From: Mytilus californianus
Taxonomy: Eukaryota; Mollusca; Bivalvia; Mytilida; Mytilidae
Direction of reading: 5' to 3'
Assembly (NCBI RefSeq): GCF_021869535.1
Contig: NW_026262668.1
Coordinates: forward strand, 66,308,058 to 66,372,057
DNA: 64,000 nt
The position numbers and the translations under genes were made by a program. Numbering within the stretch: position 1 is the stretch's first letter; every line of letters begins with the position of its first letter. Of this stretch, positions 12,290 through 23,749 are shown one piece after another. Under the pieces are notes generated by a model that saw only the letters and a list, made by a program, of their open reading frames with translations, had not been told where the DNA came from and made no database searches.

Positions 12290-12500
12290 CAAATGGAAAA
12301 TTGTTTTATTCCTGACTTGGTACAGGCGTTTTACGAAGAAGATGGAGGGTTTTACTAATCCTGGTCTTACAGCTAGCTGAACCTCTCACTTGTATGGCAG
12401 TTGTTTATAGTTCCGTTTTATTGACGAAATAGGATGAGCAATCCAAACAGACATAATTGGGATTAGCGGCCAAAACTGTGTAAACATGCATCACAGACAT
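12290..12500 (-). repeat. Dispersed repeat fragment (family E, reverse)
   Basis: CCTGACTTGGTACAGGCGTT is the reverse complement of the start of the fragment at 8411. It is followed by AGCTAGCTGAACCTCTCACT and GTATGGCAGTTG, which I recognise as continuing the same repeat in mussel DNA. Confidence 0.5.
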
Positions 12501-12779
12501 ACAACACAACTGACTAAGAAATTCAAATAAATATATATACAAATAAATCTGACAAAAAAGTTATTCTAGTTAATAGAACAAATCTTAAGTAAAATTTAAA
12601 TACATGGGTAAACAAAAATGAAAACAACACTGTAAAAACTTTCTCCGTCCGAATCACACCTATGGACCCACCTGCAACATGAACGCTCAATGCCATAAAA
12701 ACGATAGCTGGATGCACAAATACCTCGTCACGTCAAGAGTCATACGACCAAAAGGTACATAATAGAACAAAGCCAAATC

Positions 12780-13470
12780 AAGGGAAAACTGAAAAATTAT
12801 TAAAAAGATACACAACTTCAGCACTTAGAATCTATAACTTAATACCATCTTGTATTATTTGGTATTTCGAACAACTTTTTGAGAAAACGGAAGAGACATT
12901 GTTTGGCAGAACCCTGGCTCTTTATTTGTTTTGCTCAGACACCGATGACTTTTTATAAAGTCTAAGTAGCAGATGCAAATTCTTCAATGTCATATGAGTT
13001 ATGAAATGTATACTTCATACGTGAGGGAAGTTGGTATATTACTGATATGATGAGAAAAATTTATAATTTCAAATTTGAAAAGTCTCGTTTTTCATAGATT
13101 CTGGTACTGAGATGACCACTGTAATTGAATGCGAGGTATTTGTCTAGGCGAAGCTGTATATGTGGTTTCTTTAATCTCTAGTTAATTAAAATATATATTA
13201 ATGGGACCCAATCAGAAAAGTTTTGATTGTTAATAAAAAGAACATTATTAATATACTTGTATGTGAAATTAAATGGCATAGCTTCTTTGATCTTCTTTTT
13301 TTAATAAGTGTCTGAAGGTACTCCGACTCGTATGAAAATAAGAAAAGGTCAACGAGAAGTGCACAGTTGGTTCCCATCGGAATGCAGTCAATCTGCTGGA
13401 AAATTCTACGTCCAAATTCAACAAATATATGGTCAATGAGAACCTCCAGCATACTGATCACTTGTTCTTC
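12780..13470 (-). pseudogene. Decayed reverse transcriptase of a retroelement
   Basis: On the minus strand the open part (13461-13198) reads VLIDHIFVEFGRRIFQQ, then CIPMGTNCALLVDLFLFSYE, a recognisable reverse transcriptase palm segment of the PMGTNCAPLLADLFLYSYE type. After a frameshift the YIDD region is only seen as scrambled SILIMFFLLTIKTF. Further downstream, in other frames, DLRLDKYLAF, YEKRDFSN and similar pieces match the post-catalytic segment that is intact at 35343-35840. Multiple frameshifts and stops make it dead. It is a more diverged copy or subfamily than the one at 35 kb. Penelope-like elements are the closest group I would suggest, without certainty. Confidence 0.7.
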
Positions 13471-13528
13471 GGTGTAAAATTATATGCTAAAACAATAAAT
13501 GTGTAGCGTATGGTACCACTAGTATGGT

Positions 13529-13556
13529 TGTATAAGTTATATCAATAACTTATACA
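13529..13556. repeat. Perfect 12-bp inverted repeat (hairpin)
   Basis: TGTATAAGTTAT (13529-13540), a 4-base spacer ATCA, and ATAACTTATACA (13545-13556) form a perfect stem. It lies just beyond the 5' end of the decayed RT on its strand. It has no T run like a terminator and no flanking target duplication that I can see. Confidence 0.8.
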
Positions 13557-14394
13557 TCCAAAATGGAGGATGGCTCCTAAACAATAATGTATGCTAGTTC
13601 AGCGAAATGGATGCCAAACTCAACTCCGAAACATACAAATGAACCAAAATTATAAAAGACTAACAAAGGTTATGTCTGCCCATAAGATAAAATGTGATTT
13701 TTGTCGTTATTAAAACAAGAATCTATTCGGAATCAGTCATATTCCAACCTTCTACAAAAGTATGTTGTAGAAAGTATTCCTTGTCAGCCGTTCAACTTGC
13801 ACAGTAAGAAAATTGAATAGATGGACAAGAATAATAGGAATCATCAGAACTAATGAACTGACGACTCCCCTTCAGCATCCCCGTACAGTGTGCTACAGTC
13901 TCAATGACTACGGATTTAATTGACTCTTGTTGTTTACTTAACGCCCAGTGGTAACTTGTTTATGGAATTCCACTGATGTTATTTAGAATATGGCACACAT
14001 TTTGCTATCATATAGAAATAAATATCAAAACCGAAAAAGACGAAGATGTCACCATACGACATTCAACAATTAGGGAAATGCCCCGAGCATTACTTGTGTC
14101 TTGTGATATTTGAAGTGTGTTATTTAATAGATTTAGTAATCCAATTGAATTTCAATTTTAATTGTCCTTATCATACCTTGCACATTTTCTGGAAAATTAG
14201 GATATATTGGATAGGGACAGAAATTTTGATTTACAACAGGCCACCTACGGACCCTCAATGTCTAAAGTGACCTTATTTCTATTCTTCAGTCACATTTGGA
14301 TGCTTAATCTTTGGTGGCTATATTTCATGTATATTTTTATATTAACTATGTTTCAATTCAACATTTATTGAGAACCAAAGGGTTGACTGAGGTA
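13557..14394. other. No gene; traces of dispersed repeat
   Basis: A block TGACCTTATTTCTATTCTTC at about 14267 matches GTGACCATATTTCTATTACT near 52795, beside a family D repeat there. CTTGTTGTTTACTTAACGCC at about 13927 resembles the D start at 52510. No coding content is supported. Confidence 0.4.
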
Positions 14395-14640
14395 CAGAAA
14401 TATTGTCATCCTTGGACTCTTTCCTTTTCGGCAGTAAAACAAACTCTCGGCAAAGTGGGACGTCAGTTTAGCTGTGCGGGATGTATAAATGCGCAGCCAC
14501 TTCCGGTCGGAATATAATTGGGACGCTTAATCGTTGCATCGTGTAATGAGTGTGTCAAGCGCTCTGTACGATAAAGAACCTTGCTTCAACTTTCTGGTGA
14601 TTCGTAAGCGGCATGTTGCAATGCAAACTTTCTATCCTAT
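14395..14640 (+). repeat. Family D dispersed repeat fragment
   Basis: GCGGGATGTATAAATGCGCA, GCCACTTCCGGTCGGAATAT, GGGACGCTTAATCG and CGCTCTGTACGATAAAGAAC align in order with 15360-15545 and 25040-25200, and in reverse with part of 52505-52830. Confidence 0.7.
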
Positions 14641-15150
14641 CCGAAAAACACTCATTTATAGTTGTTTGCTCAAGGTCCAGTCCAGGGTCAATTATTTATT
14701 GAATATAAGGAAGATTTCACTTGATACGTTTTCCGGCGTAATGGATGACTAGGACAAAGAAGGGAAGATCAGGATATACCGCTAATAAAGAGGACAAATT
14801 AACGTAGCATTGCCTTGTATCAGAACACCTAAGGACATTTATGTTGCAAGTGTTCTTTAACACGCAAAGTAATTGGGTCTCTCTTAGAGAGATAGTGGAT
14901 AAAATGCATTTCCCAATTCGACGGCATTCGTGTCATATGTTTTTGGTTTTTTTTAACCACGACCAGTCGTCTTATTTCTCAATCTTATAACATTCTTAAA
15001 ATACAGTATGATAAATCAATTCATTTTATATAATGTTCAAGATACAAATCTTTCCCGTATATGGTTGTATGTTTACCGAAGTAACTCCTCAGTAGGCGTT
15101 TTGGTTGGCTTACATTAATTAATTGTGGTTCCAGAACCTATTGCAAATAA

Positions 15151-15255
15151 ACTCATCATAGATACCAGGATTAAATTTTGTATTTACGCCAGACGCGCGT
15201 TTCGTCTACAAAAGACTCATCAGTGACGCTCGAATCCAAAAAAGTTAAAAAGGCA
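15151..15255 (-). repeat. Family A tail fragment, reverse
   Basis: GATACCAGGATTAAATTTTG, GCCAGACGCGCGTTTCGTCT and AAGACTCATCAGTGACGCTC are the reverse complement of the family A tail also seen at 483-572 and 56060-56150. Confidence 0.85.
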
Positions 15256-15359
15256 AAAGAGTGAAGTTTGGTTTATTGTGATGAAAATAGAGGTGTCAAA
15301 CCTTATTCAGGCAAATTTTGGACTGGGGTTTAAACATTTCGTCATAAATGGACTTTTTT

Positions 15360-15545
15360 CATCTAGCAGTAAACCCTTGCAAAATATTGGCGTCCGTGCG
15401 GTTGAGTGGGATGTATAAATACGCAGCCACGTCTGGTTCGAATGGGACGTTAAATCCGCTGAAAAATAAATATATTTGCAACAATTTGACCTTACATAGA
15501 CGTTAGCATAACCAGCACGGCTACCCAAGCGTATTGCTTATGGTT
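15360..15545 (+). repeat. Family D dispersed repeat fragment
   Basis: GTGGGATGTATAAATACGCA, GCCACGTCTGGTTCGAATGG and GACGTTAAATCCG match the copy at 14395-14640. Confidence 0.7.
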
Positions 15546-15819
15546 TGTACATGCATATTTAATTTTCAGTGTGGAAATATCTACTATAATCTATGAATAA
15601 AATGTATAACTATTATCAACTGTTCATTTTATGTGACATATTCTCTAGCAACATATGCAGTTTCAGTTTTTAAAGAGGAAAATACAATATATTTATATAC
15701 GTTGACAACGGTCCATATTTTGGTAACCCAGGCATCCACGCAAAAGGGGACGACCTGAATCCAGTCGATAAGTGCATGATTTCTTGGCTGCAAACCAGAT
15801 ATGAATATTAATTTAGAAG

Positions 15820-15985
15820 TCAGTGCTTCGGTACTGGCATGAATTATAACTAAAGAAACTAAGGTAAAGGTTCCAACTCTTTCAGGCAAAATTGACCTAT
15901 GACGGATTTGGCTACTACTTTTAGGTCCCTCTGGTCGTATAGCTTCTCATTAGCGTGGTTCGGTATTATCCATACTGCTTTCATT
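15820..15985. repeat. Possible dispersed repeat
   Basis: AGTCAGTGCTTCGGTACTGG, TTTTAGGTCCCTCTGGTCGT and GCGTGGTTCGGTATTATCCA look like a repeat I have met in mussel sequence. No second copy was found in this window, so the call rests on memory alone. Confidence 0.3.
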
Positions 15986-17864
15986 TTTTTTTCTTTTTGC
16001 TTTTAGCGTTCCTGATCTTAATCATGGCCAGCAAAACGCTTAAAGTTGACAGTTTTATTCTCATTTTAGACAACCTTTTGAGGCATCTTTTCCTAGCGAC
16101 ATAAGAAGTTAATAGATCGTTCGAAAGAGCTGTACATAACACATGGAAATCCTTGTAAAAATGATTTCGAAAGTGTGATTTGTGATAACACTTCATCGGT
16201 TTCTCTGTCATTGTGAATTCTGACCACTTCCAATTCACAACGTTCACAACTTGTATCAAAACTGATCAGTCTTAGAGCCCCTTATTCTTTGAATTAGACT
16301 CAGTTTTAAACTTACAGGTAAAACTGCAAAGGAAACTGAATATCCGAAATTGTATCGTCTCTTTTTAGTTTACTTTTGTTTTGTTTTTTTTTTTTCTTTT
16401 GTAATTAAAGATGATAATCGTTACTCAAAAAATAAATTCAATACTCCCATGATGGGTCTCCCATAACTCTATAAGGGTGGCTTTTATACATTGTGTGTAA
16501 TTATGGTGCTCATTTATGATCATACATTTGTTAAATAGATAAATCTATGTTTTACGTATTATGTTCAAATGTATTGTAATTTCCGTTTATTTTTATAGGA
16601 CTATTACTTTTTTTTAAATACATGTAATTTCAGTATCAAAACGGTTTAAATGTGCTTAAAAACTGGCAGACAAATCCGAATAAATACTTGAGTGAAATGT
16701 CTTAAAAATGGTACATATGAGAATATTTTGTGCATTTAATATTTCAAATTTTAAAAGCGATTAAAACACAAAGGTGTTTTGATATGTTGATATATATTTT
16801 TTTCAAATCCCGCCAGCATGGTAGATGATTTAAGAGATTAAATCAAATATATTTTTCTTTTAAATAGAAAATTTACTTTTTTCTAATTTTGTTGACGGAG
16901 TCTTTTGACATCTTTTATCAATGTCCGTCAAAAGCGACATCTTCCCACCATAAATTAATGTCCATCTCACCTGTGGTAACGCTTCCTTAACAGGTTTACA
17001 TGCATTTTTATATCTTAATTATGCCTTAACAGCATGCATACGTTCAAATAAACAGTTTGGCCAAAGTGGCATGGTTGATATCCACTGCTGGTAAATCCTT
17101 TTTACCGTAAACAATCAACACCACCCGTCGATTCGATCTGGAACGTTGGTCTTTCTTGTCACTTCAGAAAAACCGATGAAGAAAGTTAAAATTTATCATA
17201 ATTGTATCTTCTTGTAAAGAAAATGTCTTTGAAAAAAGATAAGTTCAAAAAGCATGAACTTGTATAACATTATCATAACGCATGTCCCAAAAGCTCATTA
17301 AAACTGGAATTATTAAAGGTCAGCTGAAAGAAAATCACCACAGGATTAAGGACTTTGATATTTTATTCGTTTATATCCTTTAACAAAGTATGGATAGCTT
17401 TTTACGCTAAATAATTTACCTTGAAATTTTCGCTATTTCATTATGAAATCAGAAGACTGTCTTTTTGACTGCTATTGTTGAAGTTACCGCTCTTCCATGC
17501 GCTTAAGTACACAAATTATTATTCAATATTATTAATCATTCCAGTATTTTGAAGCTAGAGATGCACTGCAGTAGTTCTAATGGAGGAAAGTTTATGTTTG
17601 AAATTTTTAGAATGTGTGAAAAGAGATATTTTGATAATTCCGATTTTAGTGCATCAACAGCATTCAATTTTATTTTTTCAAAAGGGCTCTAATAAAATGT
17701 TTTATTTCCAGGTATTTGCTTAAAATGTTCAGAGTTCGCTCGTTTTTTACCTTGAAGGATGTGCATGAACTGTTTGTGAAATGCAATAACTAACTATATA
17801 AGAAATGCTGGGGCTTGGGTGCTATAAAATATGTTTAACACACTCCATATTCTGTATGTGACTG
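15986..17864. other. 1.9 kb with no supported gene
   Basis: AT-rich sequence. The 92-codon minus-strand frame at 15981-16259 is lysine rich with no domain. No repeats or motifs stand out. Confidence 0.5.
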
Positions 17865-18160
17865 GTCCAAGTTAAGAGCCTGTAATTCACTGGCTTCTGT
17901 CTGTCATATTTGGTTTTCGTTTGTTGTTTTTAGAAGAAAAAAAAATCAGGACGTGAGTTTTCTCTTTAGAATTGTTTCACATGTTGGCATACCGTGTCAT
18001 TTTATAGCTTACTATACGATATGGGTTTTGGTCATTGTTGAAGACCGTACAGTGACCTATAATAGTTGTTTTACATCTCAATCTTTTTGTTTCTGGTGGA
18101 TAGTTGTCTCATTGGCAATCATACCACGTCTCCTTGTTTGGTGTCCTATTTTTCATTTAT
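17865..18160 (+). repeat. Family B dispersed repeat
   Basis: Ordered blocks GAGCCTGTAATTCACTGG, CTTACTATACGATATGGGTT, ATTGTTGAAGACCGTACAGT and ATAGTTGTCTCATTGGCAAT, with CATACCACGTCTCC at the end. Confidence 0.85.
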
Positions 18161-20839
18161 GTTAACCGCGTATCTCCTTTTATTTGTAGTTGATGTTGAT
18201 TTGAGACAAAAGCACCATTTCCCTAAATTACAACCCTAAATAGTCTTAACATAACTAGTGTTGATCTTAAACTTCCTGTAGAAGCGATGATAAAATTATT
18301 TTTGAGAGCATAGTCTTAGATGGAGTTTAAGCGTAGTCTTTTTGTACTTAAATATATATATACAAATGCAATTATAAACCAATTTTAAATGCCTGTAAAT
18401 GCACAAAAATACTTTATCTTGGTATTACATAGGGTTTATCATCTTATTACAATAAATGTTGTACTTATTCGCTCATCTGTAACTCTTAAAGTACATGTTA
18501 TTGGTGTTAGTCAAAACAAATTAAATTTATTCGTTCATTCATAATTCATATTTTGATATCTCCATTTCATTCATCTTCCAAAACATTATAAAATTCAAAC
18601 ATTAAATATCATTTCAAATTGACCCTTTAACTTATTAATATGTAAGGCAGTTATTCAGGACAGACGTAGCTTTTGTGGTGAAGAAAAAGGTTTCATTGTA
18701 AATCGAAGTAAAATCTCCAATCGTTATGAAATGGAATATTGGGAAGTTTAATGAAAAATGATATCTTAAGTTTTATTTAAAGGTCTGTTTAAAAGAAATG
18801 ACAACCTTTTATCTCGTTTTACATGGAAAATTATTCGGCGGTTGACATTCGAATTTTATTGGTCGCGTGTCTAACGGTATGCCATTCTAAATATCTCGGA
18901 TTTCAAATTGAAATGGCCTTTTATGCAATCATTTAGGAGTTAATTTGGATAGAAGAGCTTTCAATTGATGCATCCGGTCTACAGATAACCACAAGAAAAG
19001 TCGATATCTTAATAAAAGGATGAAGTATTTTAACACAAGTCATATTATCGTCTTTTATATCAGTTTACGTATTTTTATTTAAATTTGCTAAACCGCGTTC
19101 AATAAGTATACGATATAATTCGAAATATTGCTAAAAAGGGAACTATATTACATATATTTTGAGAAATGGTAGAATTACCACCTTCAAAAAACAAAATAAA
19201 TACGAAGGCTGGATGCTAGCATAGTAGTTTCTGCAATATGGGCCAATTTGTAGGAATCTTTTCCAAATAATGTCACACAGTATACTAAGCATCCGTAAGA
19301 ACTGATATAACAAGACCCTCTCAAAACTAAATTGTTTCCTAGTTAAATCTAATGTAAAATACATTTGTTGTTGAAGTTTCGTTTTTAAACATTTTTGAAA
19401 AATTTCTTGCAGAATGTTGAAATTTAGCAAGATATCTCTTCGGAGTTTGTTGTTATCGTTCTAATGAATTCATTTTACAAACGTGCACAGTTAAAAATGA
19501 AATTAAAAGTCATAATTTCTTCATTTATCATTCAGTTCCTTTTTTTTTTTTGTCATAACGAAGTAAGTTGCGAATTAGCATATAGAAAGGTAGTTTTCTA
19601 TAGTATCTAATTGTCTGATTTTTATAACTTTTGCATGTCTCCTCACACATTGCCAATCAGGTAGGTGGTTTGGTGGTACAACTGGGTTAAACCCACCACT
19701 ATACCTCGGCGTGGCTCTGGCTATCACATAAGGAATATGCTATTATAGTATTATCCATGTTTTCCGTGTATTTTCCTTATTTTACATTACCTTGGAGTTG
19801 AGTGCATTTTTAATTTCATTTCCTTCTAATGCACTCTAAAATTCCTATCGCGAACGTAATTTTACGACTTTTATATAATACTCTTAACAGATGATCGTCT
19901 TACGTAATAAAAATTACAGTTATATGTTGTTATGATAATATTATCCTTACTTGGTTCTTGTGCTGCAATACTTAACGTTATTTGCATGTGCGTCTCCATT
20001 ACAATATTGTCTGATAATATGTCTATAAGTTACCTGATATATATAAGTGTACTGTTCTTTCCTGTTCACTGGCGTTAGAGTGGGGTAAAATAATTGCCCC
20101 TTTTGTCCCCTTCCCATTTTTGGTAAAAAAAAATTATTGAATATAAAAAAAGAAAAAACTTTCAGAAGTCCCTCCCCCCTCCCCACTTCGTTTTAGTCTG
20201 CTCCTACCCCACTGATGTGTTTTCGTATAATTATATCAATCAAAATTTCTTTCTTTATATGTATTATATAAAAAGAACAAGTTTAACGGGTTTGGTTTTG
20301 AACAATTTTACCTTGCATATATCGTTGGATTTAAATTTTGTTTTAATGGTAGCTCGTTGTAATATTTCAATTATATGTCTCTGATTTTCAAGAATAATTG
20401 TCTTTATTTTTGTTTTCCTAAATTTCTTTAAAAATTTCCTACTATTCTCTTTTTAATGTTGAAATATTAAAAAACATTCAGACTCCAGAATACAAAGCTT
20501 AGGGGTAAAATCAAGACTGAGAATTACATAAAGGTGTGTGTTTGGTTCGAAAGAAGGCATCAATGCTTTCTTTTAAGAAAAGAATATATCGTTTTGAAGA
20601 TAGGATCCTTAATTTTTTGTGGTCATGGTTATAGGGTTAATAAAGCTAATAATTAAATTACTCTTTCTTTTAATTTTCTAGAAAATACTATACATTTTGC
20701 AACAGACGTTAAGGTTAAAAAAAATAACTAGCTTAATTTTAAACTATTTACATAAACTCTGTTCCGAGATATTTTTTAACACAGGTAACATAAATTAATT
20801 CGGTTTACCACAAGCTCCACCCTACGTCTACCTGGCACA
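18161..20839. other. 2.7 kb of unique-looking upstream DNA, no gene
   Basis: This stretch immediately upstream of the fer3-like gene has no recognised dispersed repeat except a C-rich/A-rich patch at about 20090-20215. Distal regulatory DNA is plausible, but no specific motif cluster was identified. Confidence 0.4.
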
Positions 20840-21311
20840 CGTACAGATGTCACGCCTTGTCCTACCTGATTTATAACATCTTTCCAAAAATGGCAATCAA
20901 TGTCTCGCGCGTGTCACGTGTCGCAGGTAAACCACGCCTTTTAACACGCGAACTGTCAAAATGTGTAAGATTTTTAACTTTTTAAAGGATTCTGAGCCAA
21001 TAATAATGAGTATACCTGACACCTTGTTTGTATCTGTATTTTACCTGACTCTTTGAAATAAAATTTGACTGATATAAAAAGCCGTTCGTTTATATCCGAT
21101 CTAACGGAACACTTTGATCGAAAGTCAAACGTCAATATTTTACAACCTGTTGCATCCAAAATACACGTAAGCAACATCAGCAGCCATTTTAATGTATCAA
21201 ATGATGACAAATATGAAAGTTGTTATGGAAAATTTCTGAATATTGTGACAGCTTAAAGAATTTTGAACTTTTAGTATCAGTATTTGTTTCAAAGTTTCGC
21301 GACTTTCAAAC
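20840..21311 (+). promoter_or_regulatory. Putative promoter and proximal regulatory region of the fer3-like gene
   Basis: A TATA-like box TATAAAAA lies at 21073-21080, about 240 bp before the ATG, so transcription could start near 21105 with a ~200-nt leader. Upstream are an E-box CAGATG (20844-20849), CGCGTG (20908-20913), the palindromic CACGTG (20915-20920) and CACGCG (20945-20950). The last three match binding motifs known for Hes/Hey-type repressors (CACGTG, CACGCG), so Notch-Hes input is possible. The TATA call rests on motif and position only. Confidence 0.45.
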
Positions 21312-22013
21312 ATGGAACGAGCAACACACGAAACATGTGAAACTATTGGACAGATATATGACACTTCGACAATGACTTATGTTTCTCCTCAATCTACGTC
21401 TCCCCCTGGAATTGGGGGGATTATATACCCCGAATACGCAACTTCTGAATGGCATCAGATTGACCCGAACCGTCAATCTGAAGTAGTGCAATATCAGCCA
21501 TATATGGGATACCATCCTAGTGGTGCTATAAATCAACCAGAACTTATTACAAACGGAACTTACTGGCAAGGAGAATTTAATGGACATGCAACATTACCTA
21601 ACTACACTTATCATCCAAACGACAGACTTCATTCTCCTTCAGATTACAGTAATGACAGCAATCAAGGAAGTCCAACTGGAAAGAGTGGTAAAGCGAAAAG
21701 GCGACGTGTTCAGACACTTTCACAAAGAAAAGCAGCAAACATTAGAGAGAGACGCCGAATGTTCCATCTAAATGAAGCATTTGATGAGCTCCGAAAACGT
21801 TTACCGGCATTCAATTATGAGAAAAGGCTTTCTCGGATTGAAACTTTGCGTCTTGCAATGACATACATTTCTTTTATGAAAGACATTTCTGATGGAAACG
21901 ACCCAGATGATGTTAAACTTTTGAAATATCAAACTGCAATGGATGAAACTTTATACAGGAGTATGCAGGAACAGATTAATGATACAGACGATAGTATTTC
22001 ACAACCGTTGTGA
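21312..22013 (+). CDS. fer3: Fer3-like bHLH transcription factor (FERD3L/Nato3 family)
   Basis: Encodes a 233-residue nuclear DNA-binding protein in one uninterrupted exon. The bHLH domain spans about residues 138-192. The basic region [12 protein letters not shown] (138-149) carries the E-box-reading glutamate E146. Helix 1 starts at [14 protein letters not shown], the loop is LPAFNYEKR, and helix 2 is [17 protein letters not shown]. The [24 protein letters not shown] and YISFM signatures are those of the Fer3/FERD3L branch rather than Twist, Ptf1a or Hand. A basic stretch KAKRRR (127-132) just before the domain may serve nuclear import. The N-terminal 125 residues are low-complexity, rich in Y, P, S, N and G, with no domain I recognise. 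The tail ends in an acidic DDS segment. The start is supported by an in-frame TGA at 21264-21266 and by A at -3 and G at +4. Vertebrate FERD3L is also intronless but shorter, the extra length here being N-terminal. Family members heterodimerise with E proteins and act in neural and floor-plate or mesendodermal patterning; that role is inferred from the family. Confidence 0.93.
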   Translation: MERATHETCETIGQIYDTSTMTYVSPQSTSPPGIGGIIYPEYATSEWHQIDPNRQSEVVQYQPYMGYHPSGAINQPELITNGTYWQGEFNGHATLPNYTYHPNDRLHSPSDYSNDSNQGSPTGKSGKAKRRRVQTLSQRKAANIRERRRMFHLNEAFDELRKRLPAFNYEKRLSRIETLRLAMTYISFMKDISDGNDPDDVKLLKYQTAMDETLYRSMQEQINDTDDSISQPL

Positions 22014-22985
22014 TTGTGCACGTGCATTCCATGGCATCTAGTGACGTTCCGGGTGAACTTTTGCGAGTAATATTATATATTGATGACAAATTTTTGACCG
22101 GGTAACTTTTATTTTTATTTAATATGACTAGTCAATCCATTTTATGTGTTCATTATTTTACAAATCTTTATGAGAAAGCATTGAAGGATTATTTCCTTTT
22201 TTTGTCAAACTGTCAGAAGGGGTATGTACAGCATAAAAAGGTTTCAGATTCGCGTCAGTTAGAGCGGGTTTAAAAGAAAATGTGGCTTATAATTTTGTTT
22301 GCATGTCTTTAATACCACAACATCGCATATTTCTCTTGTTTAGAATTTTCATATATATATAATTCAAAGAGCAAGCATTTATTTTACTGCATCTTTATGT
22401 ATACTATATCTTCGTTATTTTAACAACTCGTTTTACCATGAATCTACCATATGTTTGCCTGATTGTGATTTTTACCATGGCAGTTATACCTATCGAGTAA
22501 ATATGTCTAAAATACCAAAATTCACATTTTTGGTCATTATCTACTCACAGCTAGTAACTTTTATCCATTTTCATAAATGAATATCGCTTACTGATAGAAC
22601 GGAAGTGTTCTTGATTTATTGATGTATTTTCTATTGAAATTTAATATAATAATAACTGCATAATAATACAAAGTTATTTGTATAACGATTATATTTGTTC
22701 TATGTATTAAAATGTGTTCATATTTACAGTTTATTAAAATGTTGCATTTTTAATTATATTGTTTATTTTATTACAAATCGCCTTAGCATGGAGTGATATT
22801 TCACGCTATTTTGGTCATGGTCTGATTGTTTCATGACCGTAGGATTCCAAATAGTTTTATATGCAGGAAATGAAGTAATAGTATTTATTGCACACCTATA
22901 TTCGGTTTTTTTTCGTGGAAAGCTAAAATCTATTGGAACAACTTTTAACATGAATTGCTCGTAGAACACGTGCAGAAATAAAAAT
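22014..22985 (+). terminator. Likely 3' UTR with candidate poly(A) signals
   Basis: After the TGA stop the sequence is AT-rich and has no other supported feature. The candidate poly(A) signals are the variant ATTAAA at 22706-22711 and 22733-22738, and canonical AATAAA at 22977-22982. No AATAAA was seen earlier, which implies a 3' UTR of about 0.7-1.0 kb. Which signal is used cannot be told from sequence alone. Confidence 0.4.
22792..22823. repeat. 32-bp block shared with 54656-54689
   Basis: AGTGATATT-TCACGCTATT-TTGGTCATGG-TCT occurs here and, with two extra bases, at 54656-54689. No flanking similarity is obvious. It may be the remnant of a dispersed repeat or a shared regulatory motif. Confidence 0.6.
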
Positions 22986-23470
22986 CATCATAAACTTTCT
23001 TTAGAGCCCAACAAATAGCCGAAGAGTATAGGATTTGTATTCAAAGGAATATTGACAGCTGATTTTTCCAACCTTCTTTCATTTTATCGATATGACTTTA
23101 CTTTTACTTTCAACATTATTTCAACAAAACAGTTTCACTTACTTCTTAAGATTGAACAACTACTTAAGAGGGTTTGTCAAAGGAAACAACAGTAGTTGTT
23201 CGGTACAGCTTGAAGTATTTGCTACTCCAAAGGAATTAAAACTGGTCGTTTAATGTACTTAGTTATTCTAGCAGAAAAAAATAGAGAGTGTGTTGTAAAC
23301 GTCAATCACCAGCAACCTAACAATTGAAGCTAACAAAAATAGACAGAGATGTCTCAAATAAATCGTTTTCAGGGCAAATGAAACATAGGAGACATTATTT
23401 GCAATATGTTTAGGGCATGCAACTATAATTCATAATTCGGTATAGATGTGGTCTGCATTATTATTCATAT
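22986..23470. other. No gene seen
   Basis: AT-rich sequence between the presumed 3' UTR and the direct duplication that follows. Confidence 0.5.
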
Positions 23471-23749
23471 ACAAGTCTAAATTGAAAACAACGTTCAAAC
23501 CTATGATTGCGTTGGATAAAAACCGCAATTTTATACGTGTGCATGCAAAACAAATTTCTTGGTAGAGGGGTCTAAATACAGCACAAACAACATTTTCCAA
23601 AAGACCAAAAAAGTGAAAAAGTATATTTTAACAAAACGCATTTGACTAACAGGTCGAACAACTGATGCTCTTAAACCCTGCTGACTGCCATTGGTGATTG
23701 CCAAATAAACGTATCACAAGATGTAACAAAATGGATCTTAAAAATTATT
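23471..23749 (+). repeat. ~280-bp direct duplication, copy 1
   Basis: Starts ACAAGTCTAAATTGAAAACA and ends near AACAAAATGGATCTTAAAAA. It is nearly identical to 24013-24292, with only a few substitutions and one A indel, offset 542 bp. High identity implies a recent duplication or a paired-terminal-repeat structure. Confidence 0.93.

Noticed and set aside
21306-21587. 93-codon open frame on the minus strand across the start of the fer3-like gene
   Set aside because: It is antisense to a well-supported coding exon and has no domain; it is a shadow frame.
21580-21771. 63-codon frame in another plus-strand frame of the bHLH exon
   Set aside because: It overlaps the bHLH coding sequence in a different frame and has no family resemblance.
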